A stretch of DNA of 64,000 bases, taken from positions 1-64,000 of IMG/VR virus record IMGVR_UViG_3300042502_000941. One strand, given 5' to 3'. The notes beneath the pieces were generated by a model. It was not told the DNA's origin. It saw only the letters and a program-made list of their open reading frames with translations, and made no database searches. The translations under genes were made by a program, and so were the position numbers. Source of the DNA: a virus. Of this stretch, positions 1 through 6,864 are shown piece after piece; the stretch's first letter is position 1; the number at the start of each line of letters is the position of its first letter.

Positions 1-410
1 CCGCTGGTACCACTAGATCCGCTTGTACCACTAGTTCCACTTTCGCCACTTGTACCACTTGTACCACTTGTACCACTAGATCCGCTAGATCCACTACTAC
101 CACTACTTCCACTTGTACCACTGGATCCACTTGTACCACTAGATCCACTAGTTCCATTTGTACCACTTGTTCCGTTAGTTCCGTTAGTTCCGCTCGTTCC
201 GCTAAATCCACTCGTTCCGCTAGTACCACTTGATCCAGATGAACCTTTTTCACCACTACTACCACTAGTAGCACTAGTACCACTTAATGCGCTTTCGCCA
301 CTAGTTCCGCTAGTACCGCTTGTTCCGCTTGTTCCGCTTGTTCCGTTAGATCCACTTTGACCGCTACTACCACTTGTGCCTGTGCCAGATATACCACTTG
401 TACTTACATT
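1..410 (-). repeat. Degenerate 9-nt tandem repeat coding for Gly-Thr-Ser units
   Basis: The plus strand reads as back-to-back 9-mers such as CCACTTGTA and CCGCTAGAT with many synonymous changes. Translated on the minus strand this gives GTSG/GSSG units. Third-position drift shows that the protein repeat, not the DNA, is conserved. The array continues past the window edge. Confidence 0.9.
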
Positions 411-791
411 ACTACCTATAGCAAAAACATAACCACATGCAGGAAATGAGAATTTTATTGTGGCTGTGTTTTTATTGTTTAAAGTTATGCTTTCAGGTAT
501 TATTTGATTTAAATCTTGATCATATACAATGAACAATACAAATTCCGAATTTAAATTATGATTATATACCCATGTATCTGTTTTTGAATCACATGGAAAT
601 TCTTGTATAGACTGTGTATTTTTTTGTAAATTGGCATTACAATTAATAATAACACGTAATTCTTCGATTATTTTAAGAAACAGTGGTGTAGTAGGATCTT
701 TAAAAGTCGCTGTTAATTTTTTGTAGTCATACAAAGCATTGTCCAATTTTAATGGAGAAACTTCACATGGATCTTTCTTCAATGTTGACAT
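1..791 (-). CDS. Collagen-like Gly-Thr-Ser repeat tail/fibre protein, C-terminus cut by window edge
   Basis: The gene is open at the left edge, so its C-terminus is missing. It starts at the ATG complementary to 789-791. About 130 residues of ordinary sequence, resembling a phage particle-attachment or fibre head domain, are followed from roughly residue 135 to the edge by more than 120 residues of GTSG, GSSG, GTNG and GESG units. Repeats of this type are common in phage fibres and collagen-like adhesins, where they form long fibrous shafts, but many residues here are not in strict Gly-X-Y register. The gene follows gp15 at the end of the neck operon and has the ATATTTAT element 5 nt before its start. 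A virion fibre or head decoration is inferred; the receptor is unknown. Confidence 0.7.
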   Translation of the reverse strand, partial: MSTLKKDPCEVSPLKLDNALYDYKKLTATFKDPTTPLFLKIIEELRVIINCNANLQKNTQSIQEFPCDSKTDTWVYNHNLNSEFVLFIVYDQDLNQIIPESITLNNKNTATIKFSFPACGYVFAIGSNVSTSGISGTGTSGSSGQSGSNGTSGTSGTSGTSGTSGESALSGTSATSGSSGEKGSSGSSGTSGTSGFSGTSGTNGTNGTSGTNGTSGSSGTSGSSGTSGSSGSSGSSGSSGTSGTSGTSGESGTSGTSGSSGTS

Positions 792-796
792 TTTTA

Positions 797-804
797 ATAA
801 ATAT
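797..804 (-). promoter_or_regulatory. ATATTTAT start-proximal element (putative late promoter)
   Basis: The sense strand reads TATATTTAT, then 5 nt, then the ATG of the Gly-Thr-Ser repeat gene. It belongs to the fixed-spacing family described in the findings. Confidence 0.5.
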
Positions 805-862
805 AAAGAAAACCATTAAGCAATACCAACAAAATGTATAAAAATTGAAATACTAATTATTA

Positions 863-2251
863 TTAATTAAATAGAGTAATTGGTATTCGTCTCCATTGTG
901 ATGTGCTATAAATATAAAAATAATTACCATCATAACTTACCCATCCATCTTCTCCATAATCAGATGACTGATATGGCACTTGATGATAGAATTTATCAGG
1001 AAATCTTTGAAATATTCTGAAAGCTGTATTTATAGGTCTTTTATTAGCTGTAGTGTATACAGGATTACCATTACAGTCATATCCACTTATATATGTTTGA
1101 CTACTATAATCATAGTCAAATGTAGCAATTTCTCTTTTTAACCACCCAGATGGATATTGATATACGTAAATATACTTACTGTCATATGCTAACCATCCAT
1201 TTTCACCATAATCAGTAATAGATTTAGGTGCTGGGTGAAATGGCGTATTTACTATATTTTGATAATTTGACGGTATTTTGTTATAACCATCTAAATTGGT
1301 TACTTCATTTGGCTTTAATGCCATTGTACCTTGACCAGTTACATCGGTATAATCCAATGGACTGTCTTTTAGATTGCTATTGTTTTTAATAATATTAGTT
1401 GTAATTGTGCCCATTTCACTCGCACTAGCAACAGCATTTTCTTGCATCATTACTTTTCTTACGGTAAATAGCTTTTGGGTAGTATTTTTTACCCCGTTTA
1501 AATTTGTTATATAATTTTCATTTAACAAGTAAGCGTTGACATTTATATCGAACGTTGTTTTGATATTACGATCTTCGCCGTCGTTAACTTCTTGTTCGAT
1601 GCTATAACTGTCTATCCTAGCTCTAAATTTAAATCTCTCAGCGTCACCCCAGTAGTCTTTAGCTGCGTAGTTTATTTGTTCCAGTAACTTATTATTTTGA
1701 TCTACATAATCAGTCCAAATGATGCATTCGTATGTTATATTTACGTGAACTGGTAAACTTACGCTATAAATTTGTTTGGTTGGTTTGCTAGTAAAAACAC
1801 CTTTATTCATTAGATCAAAACGATCATACTTGTTTTTTTCACTATAATTCATTATAGTTTCGTAGTTTAGATAACGATTAAACGTGGCAAGTTCTTTGTT
1901 ATTTTCAACACTTTTTCTACGAAACATTATGGCTGGCAACAATATTTTGCCTTGATTATCTCTAATATGACCAAACTTTTTCATAGCAAACCATCTTTCA
2001 GGATTGCCATATATAACTGGTACTTTTACAACTTCACCATTATCATTAACTTGAAGTCTGAGTGTATCATTCAAAGTATTAATAATAGCTGTATCAATAT
2101 CTAATAAAGTAACCGTGAAATTTTTCTGTTTATCAGTATCACGGCGAGTTGCATTGGCTCTATTATAAAGCTTTTTACTATCTGATTGAGCTGATGCGTT
2201 TTCAATCGGATTTGGCGGTGGATTTACATTAGTATTTGGACCCCATGCCAT
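863..2251 (-). CDS. gp15: Tail sheath terminator / tail completion protein, gp15-like
   Basis: In T4, gp15 forms the hexameric ring that caps the sheath and tube and binds the neck. The pattern of T4 gp15 can be followed here: a strand with VPVIYGNPERWFAMKK (T4 has a similar VPITYASKEHFM stretch), then PAIMFRR, then YSVSLPVHVNITYECIIW, then a second beta segment ending NVNAYLL at about residue 245. At 462 aa it is much longer than T4 gp15 (272 aa). The extra C-terminus holds two copies of a motif built on DYGE(N/D)GW-x-x-YD followed by an aromatic strand, at about residues 345-375 and 430-462. A related copy occurs in the protein at 47490-49382. It lies 3 nt after gp14, as in the T4 order 13-14-15. 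Similarity was judged by eye. Confidence 0.75.
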   Translation of the reverse strand: MAWGPNTNVNPPPNPIENASAQSDSKKLYNRANATRRDTDKQKNFTVTLLDIDTAIINTLNDTLRLQVNDNGEVVKVPVIYGNPERWFAMKKFGHIRDNQGKILLPAIMFRRKSVENNKELATFNRYLNYETIMNYSEKNKYDRFDLMNKGVFTSKPTKQIYSVSLPVHVNITYECIIWTDYVDQNNKLLEQINYAAKDYWGDAERFKFRARIDSYSIEQEVNDGEDRNIKTTFDINVNAYLLNENYITNLNGVKNTTQKLFTVRKVMMQENAVASASEMGTITTNIIKNNSNLKDSPLDYTDVTGQGTMALKPNEVTNLDGYNKIPSNYQNIVNTPFHPAPKSITDYGENGWLAYDSKYIYVYQYPSGWLKREIATFDYDYSSQTYISGYDCNGNPVYTTANKRPINTAFRIFQRFPDKFYHQVPYQSSDYGEDGWVSYDGNYFYIYSTSQWRRIPITLFN

Positions 2252-2254
2252 AAA

Positions 2255-2824
2255 TTATGTTTGTCTTTCTACGAGGTTAAGTTTGCTTAGTCTTGTGTAA
2301 TGAGTATTAACAATTAAACTCAAAGACTTGTCTGGATGACCACCCGCAAATTGTTCTTGGATAACATTATCAATTTCGTAATAACGTTGATTGTACAAAA
2401 CCAAATCGCCAATTTCTGGAAAATAGTTGGTGGTAATACAATCACGTTCTCTGAATCTATAAACAATGTCTTGTTTTCTATCAGGTCCATAACCTTGATT
2501 TTCAGTATTAATATCTTCACGTTGAACAAGACAACTCAAATCAATACCCGAATAGAACACCTTTCCTTTGTCACTGCTACTTTCACCATAAATATTGGTA
2601 TTGGTTTCATAAGCAGCAATCTTAAATACTTGAACAACACATTCAATTATATCACCTATTAATTCAGAACTAACGCTGTTCAAGAAGTTTAAGTCTCTTG
2701 AAGAAAAATATCTACCAGGTGAATAGTTGTTATTATAAATACCAACATCTGTGCGAGTTGATGTCCAATATTCTTTAAATTTTGGATCCGTTTTTGGATA
2801 CTGTGGAGATACAGGTGCAGCCAT
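2255..2824 (-). CDS. gp14: Neck protein gp14-like
   Basis: T4 gp14 joins gp13 in the neck that closes the filled head and accepts the tail. This 189 aa protein (T4: 256 aa) keeps the expected layout. A helical stretch (LNSVSSELIGDIIECVVQVF) leads into a beta-rich region, then a PEIGDLVLYNQRYYEIDNV segment like the EGDLIYFP...FEIN stretch of T4 gp14, then a final strand pair. It sits between the gp13-like and gp15-like genes with gaps of 5 and 3 nt, so translation is probably coupled. An AGGAT sequence precedes the ATG by about 9 nt and overlaps the end of gp13. Position and fold pattern agree; identity to T4 is low. Confidence 0.7.
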   Translation of the reverse strand: MAAPVSPQYPKTDPKFKEYWTSTRTDVGIYNNNYSPGRYFSSRDLNFLNSVSSELIGDIIECVVQVFKIAAYETNTNIYGESSSDKGKVFYSGIDLSCLVQREDINTENQGYGPDRKQDIVYRFRERDCITTNYFPEIGDLVLYNQRYYEIDNVIQEQFAGGHPDKSLSLIVNTHYTRLSKLNLVERQT

Positions 2825-2829
2825 ATGTT

Positions 2830-4053
2830 TTATCCTATATAAATATGTAAAGGTACACGGGACAACATCTTATTCATTTCTTCACTTTCTTTTCCTTTAT
2901 TTTCTAATTGATTAACACGAAGTGTCTTTTCCAACATATCTCTTAGTTTTTCAAGCAATGAATCTTTTTCTTCTTTGGCTTCGGATCGTAATTCAGCGCC
3001 ATCAAGAGTTACTTCTCCACCAGGAATTGGTACTGTACTATATTTTTGAAGAATCCGACCCAATGTTTCCTTACACAACGCTAAGAAATATTTTTTAATC
3101 CACTGTTTACCAGGCTGATTAATTTTACAATATGTGCAGTATTCGTATGGAATATCACTGGGGTCACTAATATATTCATAACGAGATCCACTATAAAAGT
3201 TGGTAATATCACGTTCACTTTCAACGATGTAATCTATATATACCTTGAAATTTTCAGATGGTATTGGAAATATTCTCAACTTGTTATTACCTAAAATTTC
3301 AAAACTATAAGCGCTTTTACGAACCATATCATTGAATTCAATGGCCTGTACACGTTCCAAATCTTCAAAAATAGGAGTCATCAAGAATTGTGTAGCAGGA
3401 CTATAAGCCCCAAATCCCATTTCACCGAGTACGTTACTGTAACTCATTCCTGTCATACTAAATGGATCGTATATACGAGCAATTGCTGGGGGTCTATTAT
3501 GAAATATTCTTTTTACTTCAATTCGTGACCCAGTTAAATGTTCAATGTCTCGACCAATTAAGGTATTCAAGTCATAAACCTGATGTGTTTTGCCAGGGTT
3601 GATACTACCACTAATAGTTACATAGTTACGCTTAACTTCATATTCACCGCCAACAAGTGCTTCGGCTCCATATTGTTTGCTCAGTTGAACTATAAAAGGT
3701 AAACCAGTACTCTTTACGCCCATCCCCGTTAAATTTTTATATTTATTTTGAGGCAATCCCTGTAAATCAACCATGTTGTTAACAATATTAAATTCATTAA
3801 CTACACGGTTATATTCTAGTACAGATTCTTCAAAACATGCGTAGAAATTAACGTCGATCATTTCAATATCAACGATTGGATACCCCAACCGTTTTGCTGC
3901 CCACATCGCACTGCTACTACAATCATTTGCAAATGTGGTTTCAGCTCCAACGCAACTTTCGTTTAGATAATAGCCAAATGGCACAGTGTTTATATTAACA
4001 CTACTACCACTCCCGGGCCATCTTACCCTATCTTGGTCCAAATTAGCACTCAT
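2830..4053 (-). CDS. gp13: Neck protein gp13-like
   Basis: This is the head completion/neck protein that binds the portal vertex after packaging. At 407 aa it is longer than T4 gp13 (309 aa) but typical of marine T4-like phages. Visible landmarks are an N-terminal head with GYYLNES, a central LTGSRIEVKRIFHN region, YSPATQFLMTP, a strand-rich NNKLRIFPIPS block, and a C-terminal helix bundle rich in Glu and Lys (about residues 355-395). The order gp13, gp14, gp15 on one strand with 3-5 nt gaps is the T4 order and supports the call. The ATATTTAT element lies 5 nt before the ATG and no Shine-Dalgarno is evident. Confidence 0.75.
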   Translation of the reverse strand: MSANLDQDRVRWPGSGSSVNINTVPFGYYLNESCVGAETTFANDCSSSAMWAAKRLGYPIVDIEMIDVNFYACFEESVLEYNRVVNEFNIVNNMVDLQGLPQNKYKNLTGMGVKSTGLPFIVQLSKQYGAEALVGGEYEVKRNYVTISGSINPGKTHQVYDLNTLIGRDIEHLTGSRIEVKRIFHNRPPAIARIYDPFSMTGMSYSNVLGEMGFGAYSPATQFLMTPIFEDLERVQAIEFNDMVRKSAYSFEILGNNKLRIFPIPSENFKVYIDYIVESERDITNFYSGSRYEYISDPSDIPYEYCTYCKINQPGKQWIKKYFLALCKETLGRILQKYSTVPIPGGEVTLDGAELRSEAKEEKDSLLEKLRDMLEKTLRVNQLENKGKESEEMNKMLSRVPLHIYIG

Positions 4054-4058
4054 TGATT

Positions 4059-4066
4059 ATAAATAT
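4059..4066 (-). promoter_or_regulatory. ATATTTAT start-proximal element upstream of gp13
   Basis: The sense strand reads GATATTTATAATCA and then ATG, a gap of 5 nt. Read on the plus strand the same bases give TATAAATA (4058-4065), the T4 late promoter, but no plus-strand gene follows there. Confidence 0.5.
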
Positions 4067-4092
4067 CTCTGGAGTGAGATAATACAACTAAA

Positions 4093-5322
4093 TTAGTGGA
4101 TTAATAACCAAGTACCCACTACATCTGCTCTATTTGCACTATCGTCGCCGTCACCTGGTTTAACTATAACATTCCACTTTGGTTTATCTCCCACAGGAAT
4201 TTTCATCATTTCATCGTAGGTAATGACACTGTCTTCAGAAACATTATACTTTAATGCTAACTTTTTCTTTAAAATATCAATAGCGGATGGGGATTTATAA
4301 ACCAACTTTTTAATTGTTTTATTTGGCTTATCTGGATCTGGTACTTCTTCTCTATCAACTAAATCAGCAAACATTTGCTTTGGTACTACAGTTGAATGTT
4401 TAGTTGTTTTAAAATCGACTTGTTTTTCTTGATCAGGTTTTGCACCCGCACTAAAATTCATCTTGAAATTGACTGGTTTATCACCTTTAGCCACATCTGC
4501 CATTTTAGTATAAGCATAAAAGTCTACGTTGGGAAATGTTTTTGCAACACTATATGCTAGGTTTACATAATCAGGACTAAAGAAATCGCCTGAATCATGC
4601 CATCTAATCACAGTTTTTACATTTTTCTTTGAATTTTTTTCAACTGCTGCACGAATTTCGTTTGATAACATATTTTTATAACCATCCGGATCGTTCAACA
4701 AAAAGTTAAGTTGTCTTGTTTGCGATGTGTTAACTGGTACATATTGTACATAACCGCCTTTTTTAGCATAACAATAAACTTTGCATGCACCTGCGCCTGG
4801 ACACGTATTTATGATAACAAATTTTTGATTCTTTTCGTCATAACCAAGTCCTTGTAAAGCTGGCAATCCTATATTATAAAACTGAGTACTTTCACCGCCA
4901 CTGTGTGAAATTTTTTCATTTTGTTTTAAAATCTTATCAGGACGTGTGGTGATATGGGTTTTTAGTTTGTTTAAATCAAACCTACGGCCACTTGGATCTA
5001 CAATTTGTATCTCTCTGGCAAGCTTTGGATGTACATATGGATACTTGAATTTATCAGTTGGATCTTTTGTAGTAGTATACTTTTGTTTACCTTTTTTATC
5101 CAATTTAGGCAATCCAGTTTTCTTATAAACTGCAGGTTGACCGGCCGATCTGTCTAAATATCCTTGTAATTCATCGGATGGCAATTCTGTGGTGCCAGCG
5201 CCTAACATATCAGCTTCGTCTAATTCTTGTGCAACAAATGAATCTAATGACTGTACAGCCGATGCTGGTAATCCTAGACTTTCATACATTTTAACTTCGG
5301 TTAGCAAATCGATTAATTTCAT
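4093..5322 (-). CDS. GP88-like protein with capsid-targeting-like N-terminal leader
   Basis: The central part (about residues 160-280) carries CPGAGACKVYCYAKKGGY and, downstream, WHDSGDFFSPDYVNLAYSVA and FYAYTK. This Cys-rich plus HDSGDF pattern is the hallmark of the phage 'gene product 88' family, whose biochemical role is not established. The ORF can be extended to a TTG at 5349, and an AAAGG lies 9 nt before that TTG. I chose the ATG at 5322 because it gives MKLIDLLTEVK, which matches the short leader on four other genes here and ends in L-T-E like a gp21 cleavage site. C-terminal residues 290-409 match nothing I recognise. It lies between gp23 and gp13, next to divergent promoters. Packaging in the capsid is an inference. 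Confidence 0.7.
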   Translation of the reverse strand: MKLIDLLTEVKMYESLGLPASAVQSLDSFVAQELDEADMLGAGTTELPSDELQGYLDRSAGQPAVYKKTGLPKLDKKGKQKYTTTKDPTDKFKYPYVHPKLAREIQIVDPSGRRFDLNKLKTHITTRPDKILKQNEKISHSGGESTQFYNIGLPALQGLGYDEKNQKFVIINTCPGAGACKVYCYAKKGGYVQYVPVNTSQTRQLNFLLNDPDGYKNMLSNEIRAAVEKNSKKNVKTVIRWHDSGDFFSPDYVNLAYSVAKTFPNVDFYAYTKMADVAKGDKPVNFKMNFSAGAKPDQEKQVDFKTTKHSTVVPKQMFADLVDREEVPDPDKPNKTIKKLVYKSPSAIDILKKKLALKYNVSEDSVITYDEMMKIPVGDKPKWNVIVKPGDGDDSANRADVVGTWLLIH

Positions 5323-5391
5323 ATGTGTTTTGTTATTCTTACTTTTCAACTGCCGTTACCTTTTATTACACGGTTATACTTTTCTTTGAGT

Positions 5392-5399
5392 ATAAATAT
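5392..5399 (-). promoter_or_regulatory. ATATTTAT element, minus-strand copy in divergent region
   Basis: The sense strand reads GATATTTATACTC, 69 nt before the ATG at 5322. It is back to back with the plus-strand copy at 5420-5427, so this 110-nt gap probably drives both the GP88-like gene and the plus-strand island. Confidence 0.4.
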
Positions 5400-5419
5400 C
5401 AGTTTTATTATAAAAAGTA

Positions 5420-5427
5420 ATATTTAT
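5420..5427 (+). promoter_or_regulatory. ATATTTAT start-proximal element, plus strand
   Basis: AATATTTAT is followed by ATTAT and the ATG at 5433, a 5-nt gap. That matches the spacing seen on minus-strand genes and shows that the element is orientation-specific. Confidence 0.5.
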
Positions 5428-5432
5428 ATTAT

Positions 5433-6398
5433 ATGAACTTTAAAAAGCAACTGTTTTATACTATTGTAATTTTGATATTAACTGGATGTATTTCATCAGA
5501 GGTTAAATCAGCAAAGCAAGTTAGTGTGGCACAAGATGCCGTTGCAAAACAAGAAGCCAAAGTAGACAATACAATGGTAGAATTGGAAAAAGTAGAAAAA
5601 GGTAAAATAGTACAAACTTCTTCTTTATCAATTGGTATTCAACATTCGTTAAGTCAAGTAACTAATGCGCCTATACAAGTAGAAACAGCTAAATCTTTGA
5701 ATGAACGAGTAATTTCTATCGTTGGTTCTCCACACATAGATGAAATTAAAAGAATTAAAGCTACAGTTGATCTGCTTAATTCTCAAGTAGCTGAAGAACG
5801 AAAAAAAGGTGATCAATTATTATCACAACGGGACGAAATCATAAACAAATTACAAAAAGAAAAGTCTGCTTTAAAAGAAAAGTATGATGATGAACTTTGG
5901 CAAATGACTGATAAAGCAAAAGAAATTGCAAAAGAAGCAGATCAAAGCAAGGCTACACTTGATACAATGAGTGGTATGTTTGGATTAAATGCTGTATTTT
6001 GGGGTTTAAAAAAGTTCTTTATTAGTGCTTTAACCGCAATTATCATATTTGTTGTAGTATTCGTTATACTTAGAATATTAGCAACAGTACATCCAGCAGC
6101 TGGTGCAGTATTTAGTATATTCAATATGATCGGATCCGGACTATTAAGTTTGGTAAAAGTATTAACTCCACATGCATTTGAAATATCTAACTTTGCTTCA
6201 AAAGACAAAGTTGATGAATATAAGTCCCCACTTACTAAGATAGTTGATGTAATTCAAGAACTCAAAGAAAAGCAAAAAGAATCTCCTGACAGAGTATATC
6301 CATTGACCGAAGTGTTAAAGAGATTTGACAAAGAAATGGACAACTCTGAAAAAGATTTGATTGATGATATCTTGAAAGAACAAAAGTGGACGAAGTGA
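5433..6398 (+). CDS. Lipoprotein with long coiled coil and C-terminal membrane segments
   Basis: The N-terminus is a lipoprotein signal peptide with lipobox LTGC, lipidated Cys at residue 19. Residues 25-180 are charged and helical, with a clear coiled coil at about 105-178. A strong transmembrane segment lies at about 194-216 and a weaker one at 222-243, followed by a soluble acidic tail of about 75 residues. A lipid anchor at one end and a membrane helix at the other recall unimolecular spanins, which fuse inner and outer membranes at lysis. The long C-terminal tail and its place beside signalling genes do not fit a simple spanin. It is the first gene of the plus-strand island. Alternatives are an envelope-spanning sensor or a superinfection-exclusion factor. 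Confidence 0.6.
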   Translation: MNFKKQLFYTIVILILTGCISSEVKSAKQVSVAQDAVAKQEAKVDNTMVELEKVEKGKIVQTSSLSIGIQHSLSQVTNAPIQVETAKSLNERVISIVGSPHIDEIKRIKATVDLLNSQVAEERKKGDQLLSQRDEIINKLQKEKSALKEKYDDELWQMTDKAKEIAKEADQSKATLDTMSGMFGLNAVFWGLKKFFISALTAIIIFVVVFVILRILATVHPAAGAVFSIFNMIGSGLLSLVKVLTPHAFEISNFASKDKVDEYKSPLTKIVDVIQELKEKQKESPDRVYPLTEVLKRFDKEMDNSEKDLIDDILKEQKWTK

Positions 6399-6409
6399 GA
6401 TAATTAAAT

Positions 6410-6417
6410 ATATTTAT
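6410..6417 (+). promoter_or_regulatory. ATATTTAT element upstream of the MscS-like gene
   Basis: AAATATATTTATTATAT lies between the lipoprotein stop and the next gene, about 50 nt before the ATG at 6468. It could start a transcript for the three downstream genes. Confidence 0.35.
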
Positions 6418-6467
6418 TATATAATTGTTTTAGGTGTTAAACTCGTTTTAAATAACCAAAAACAAAT

Positions 6468-6857
6468 ATGGACACAAATACTGTACAAGTAATTTCAGAA
6501 AAAGTATTAGAATCAACAGCGCAAGATATGACAGGCAAATATGTCTGGATGTTCTTAGCCGGTTTAGTAATTCTAATATTCAAATCAAGCATTGAAAAGT
6601 TAGCAGCTGCGCTTTTTATGTTTATTGGATCCGATTATAAAGAAGATGACGTTGTATATGTTGATGGTAAACCAGGAAGAATTGTACGTGTAGGTTTAAC
6701 CAAAACGGTATTCTTTATATATGATGTAGTAGATGGTAAGGTTGTAGGTGGCAGTAAATTAGTTATTCAAAATGAAAGATTGGCCGGTCTAAATATAGAA
6801 AAACCACTACCTCAGTTGGATTTGGCTCGTTTCAAAAAAGAAAACAAACAAGACTAA
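6468..6857 (+). CDS. Small membrane protein with MscS-like beta domain
   Basis: This is a 129 aa protein. A hydrophobic helix at about residues 25-40 leads into an amphipathic stretch (SSIEKLAAALFMFIG) that resembles the pore-lining helix of MscS channels. Residues 54-100 (YKEDDVVYVDGKPGRIVRVG, then a TKTVFFIYD strand and VIQNERL) match the MscS beta domain, where a D/GDxVxVDGxxGxV strand pair is followed by an IPN-type turn. The large C-terminal domain of MscS and the first two membrane helices are absent, so this is a minimal version. Its neighbours are a membrane lipoprotein and a nucleotidyl cyclase. No cyclic-nucleotide-binding domain is visible. A channel or membrane effector is a hypothesis. 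Confidence 0.6.
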   Translation: MDTNTVQVISEKVLESTAQDMTGKYVWMFLAGLVILIFKSSIEKLAAALFMFIGSDYKEDDVVYVDGKPGRIVRVGLTKTVFFIYDVVDGKVVGGSKLVIQNERLAGLNIEKPLPQLDLARFKKENKQD

Positions 6858-6864
6858 TTTACTT

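Noticed and set aside
1-410. Regular short repeats that could suggest a CRISPR array or satellite
   Set aside because: The unit is 9 nt, has no spacers and is in frame with a coding sequence giving GTSG repeats. No CRISPR array is present in the window.
786-812. Plus-strand TTGACA at 786 with an AT-rich stretch after it
   Set aside because: No proper -10 at 16-18 nt spacing and no plus-strand gene downstream; it overlaps a minus-strand start codon.
4058-4065. Plus-strand TATAAATA, an exact T4 late promoter match, before the gp13 start (similar ones at 5391, 14308 and others)
   Set aside because: No plus-strand gene follows at 4058, and most copies are the reverse complement of the sense-oriented ATATTTAT element with constant distance to a minus-strand ATG. 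I treat the minus-strand reading as the functional one.
5323-5349. TTG start at 5349 for the GP88-like gene, with AAAGG upstream
   Set aside because: The ATG at 5322 yields the leader MKLIDLLTE shared with other genes. The TTG start remains possible but would bury the leader.
5433-6398. Calling the lipoprotein a confirmed u-spanin
   Set aside because: Lipobox and membrane helix fit, but the 75-residue tail after two hydrophobic segments and the lack of neighbouring holin or endolysin genes do not.
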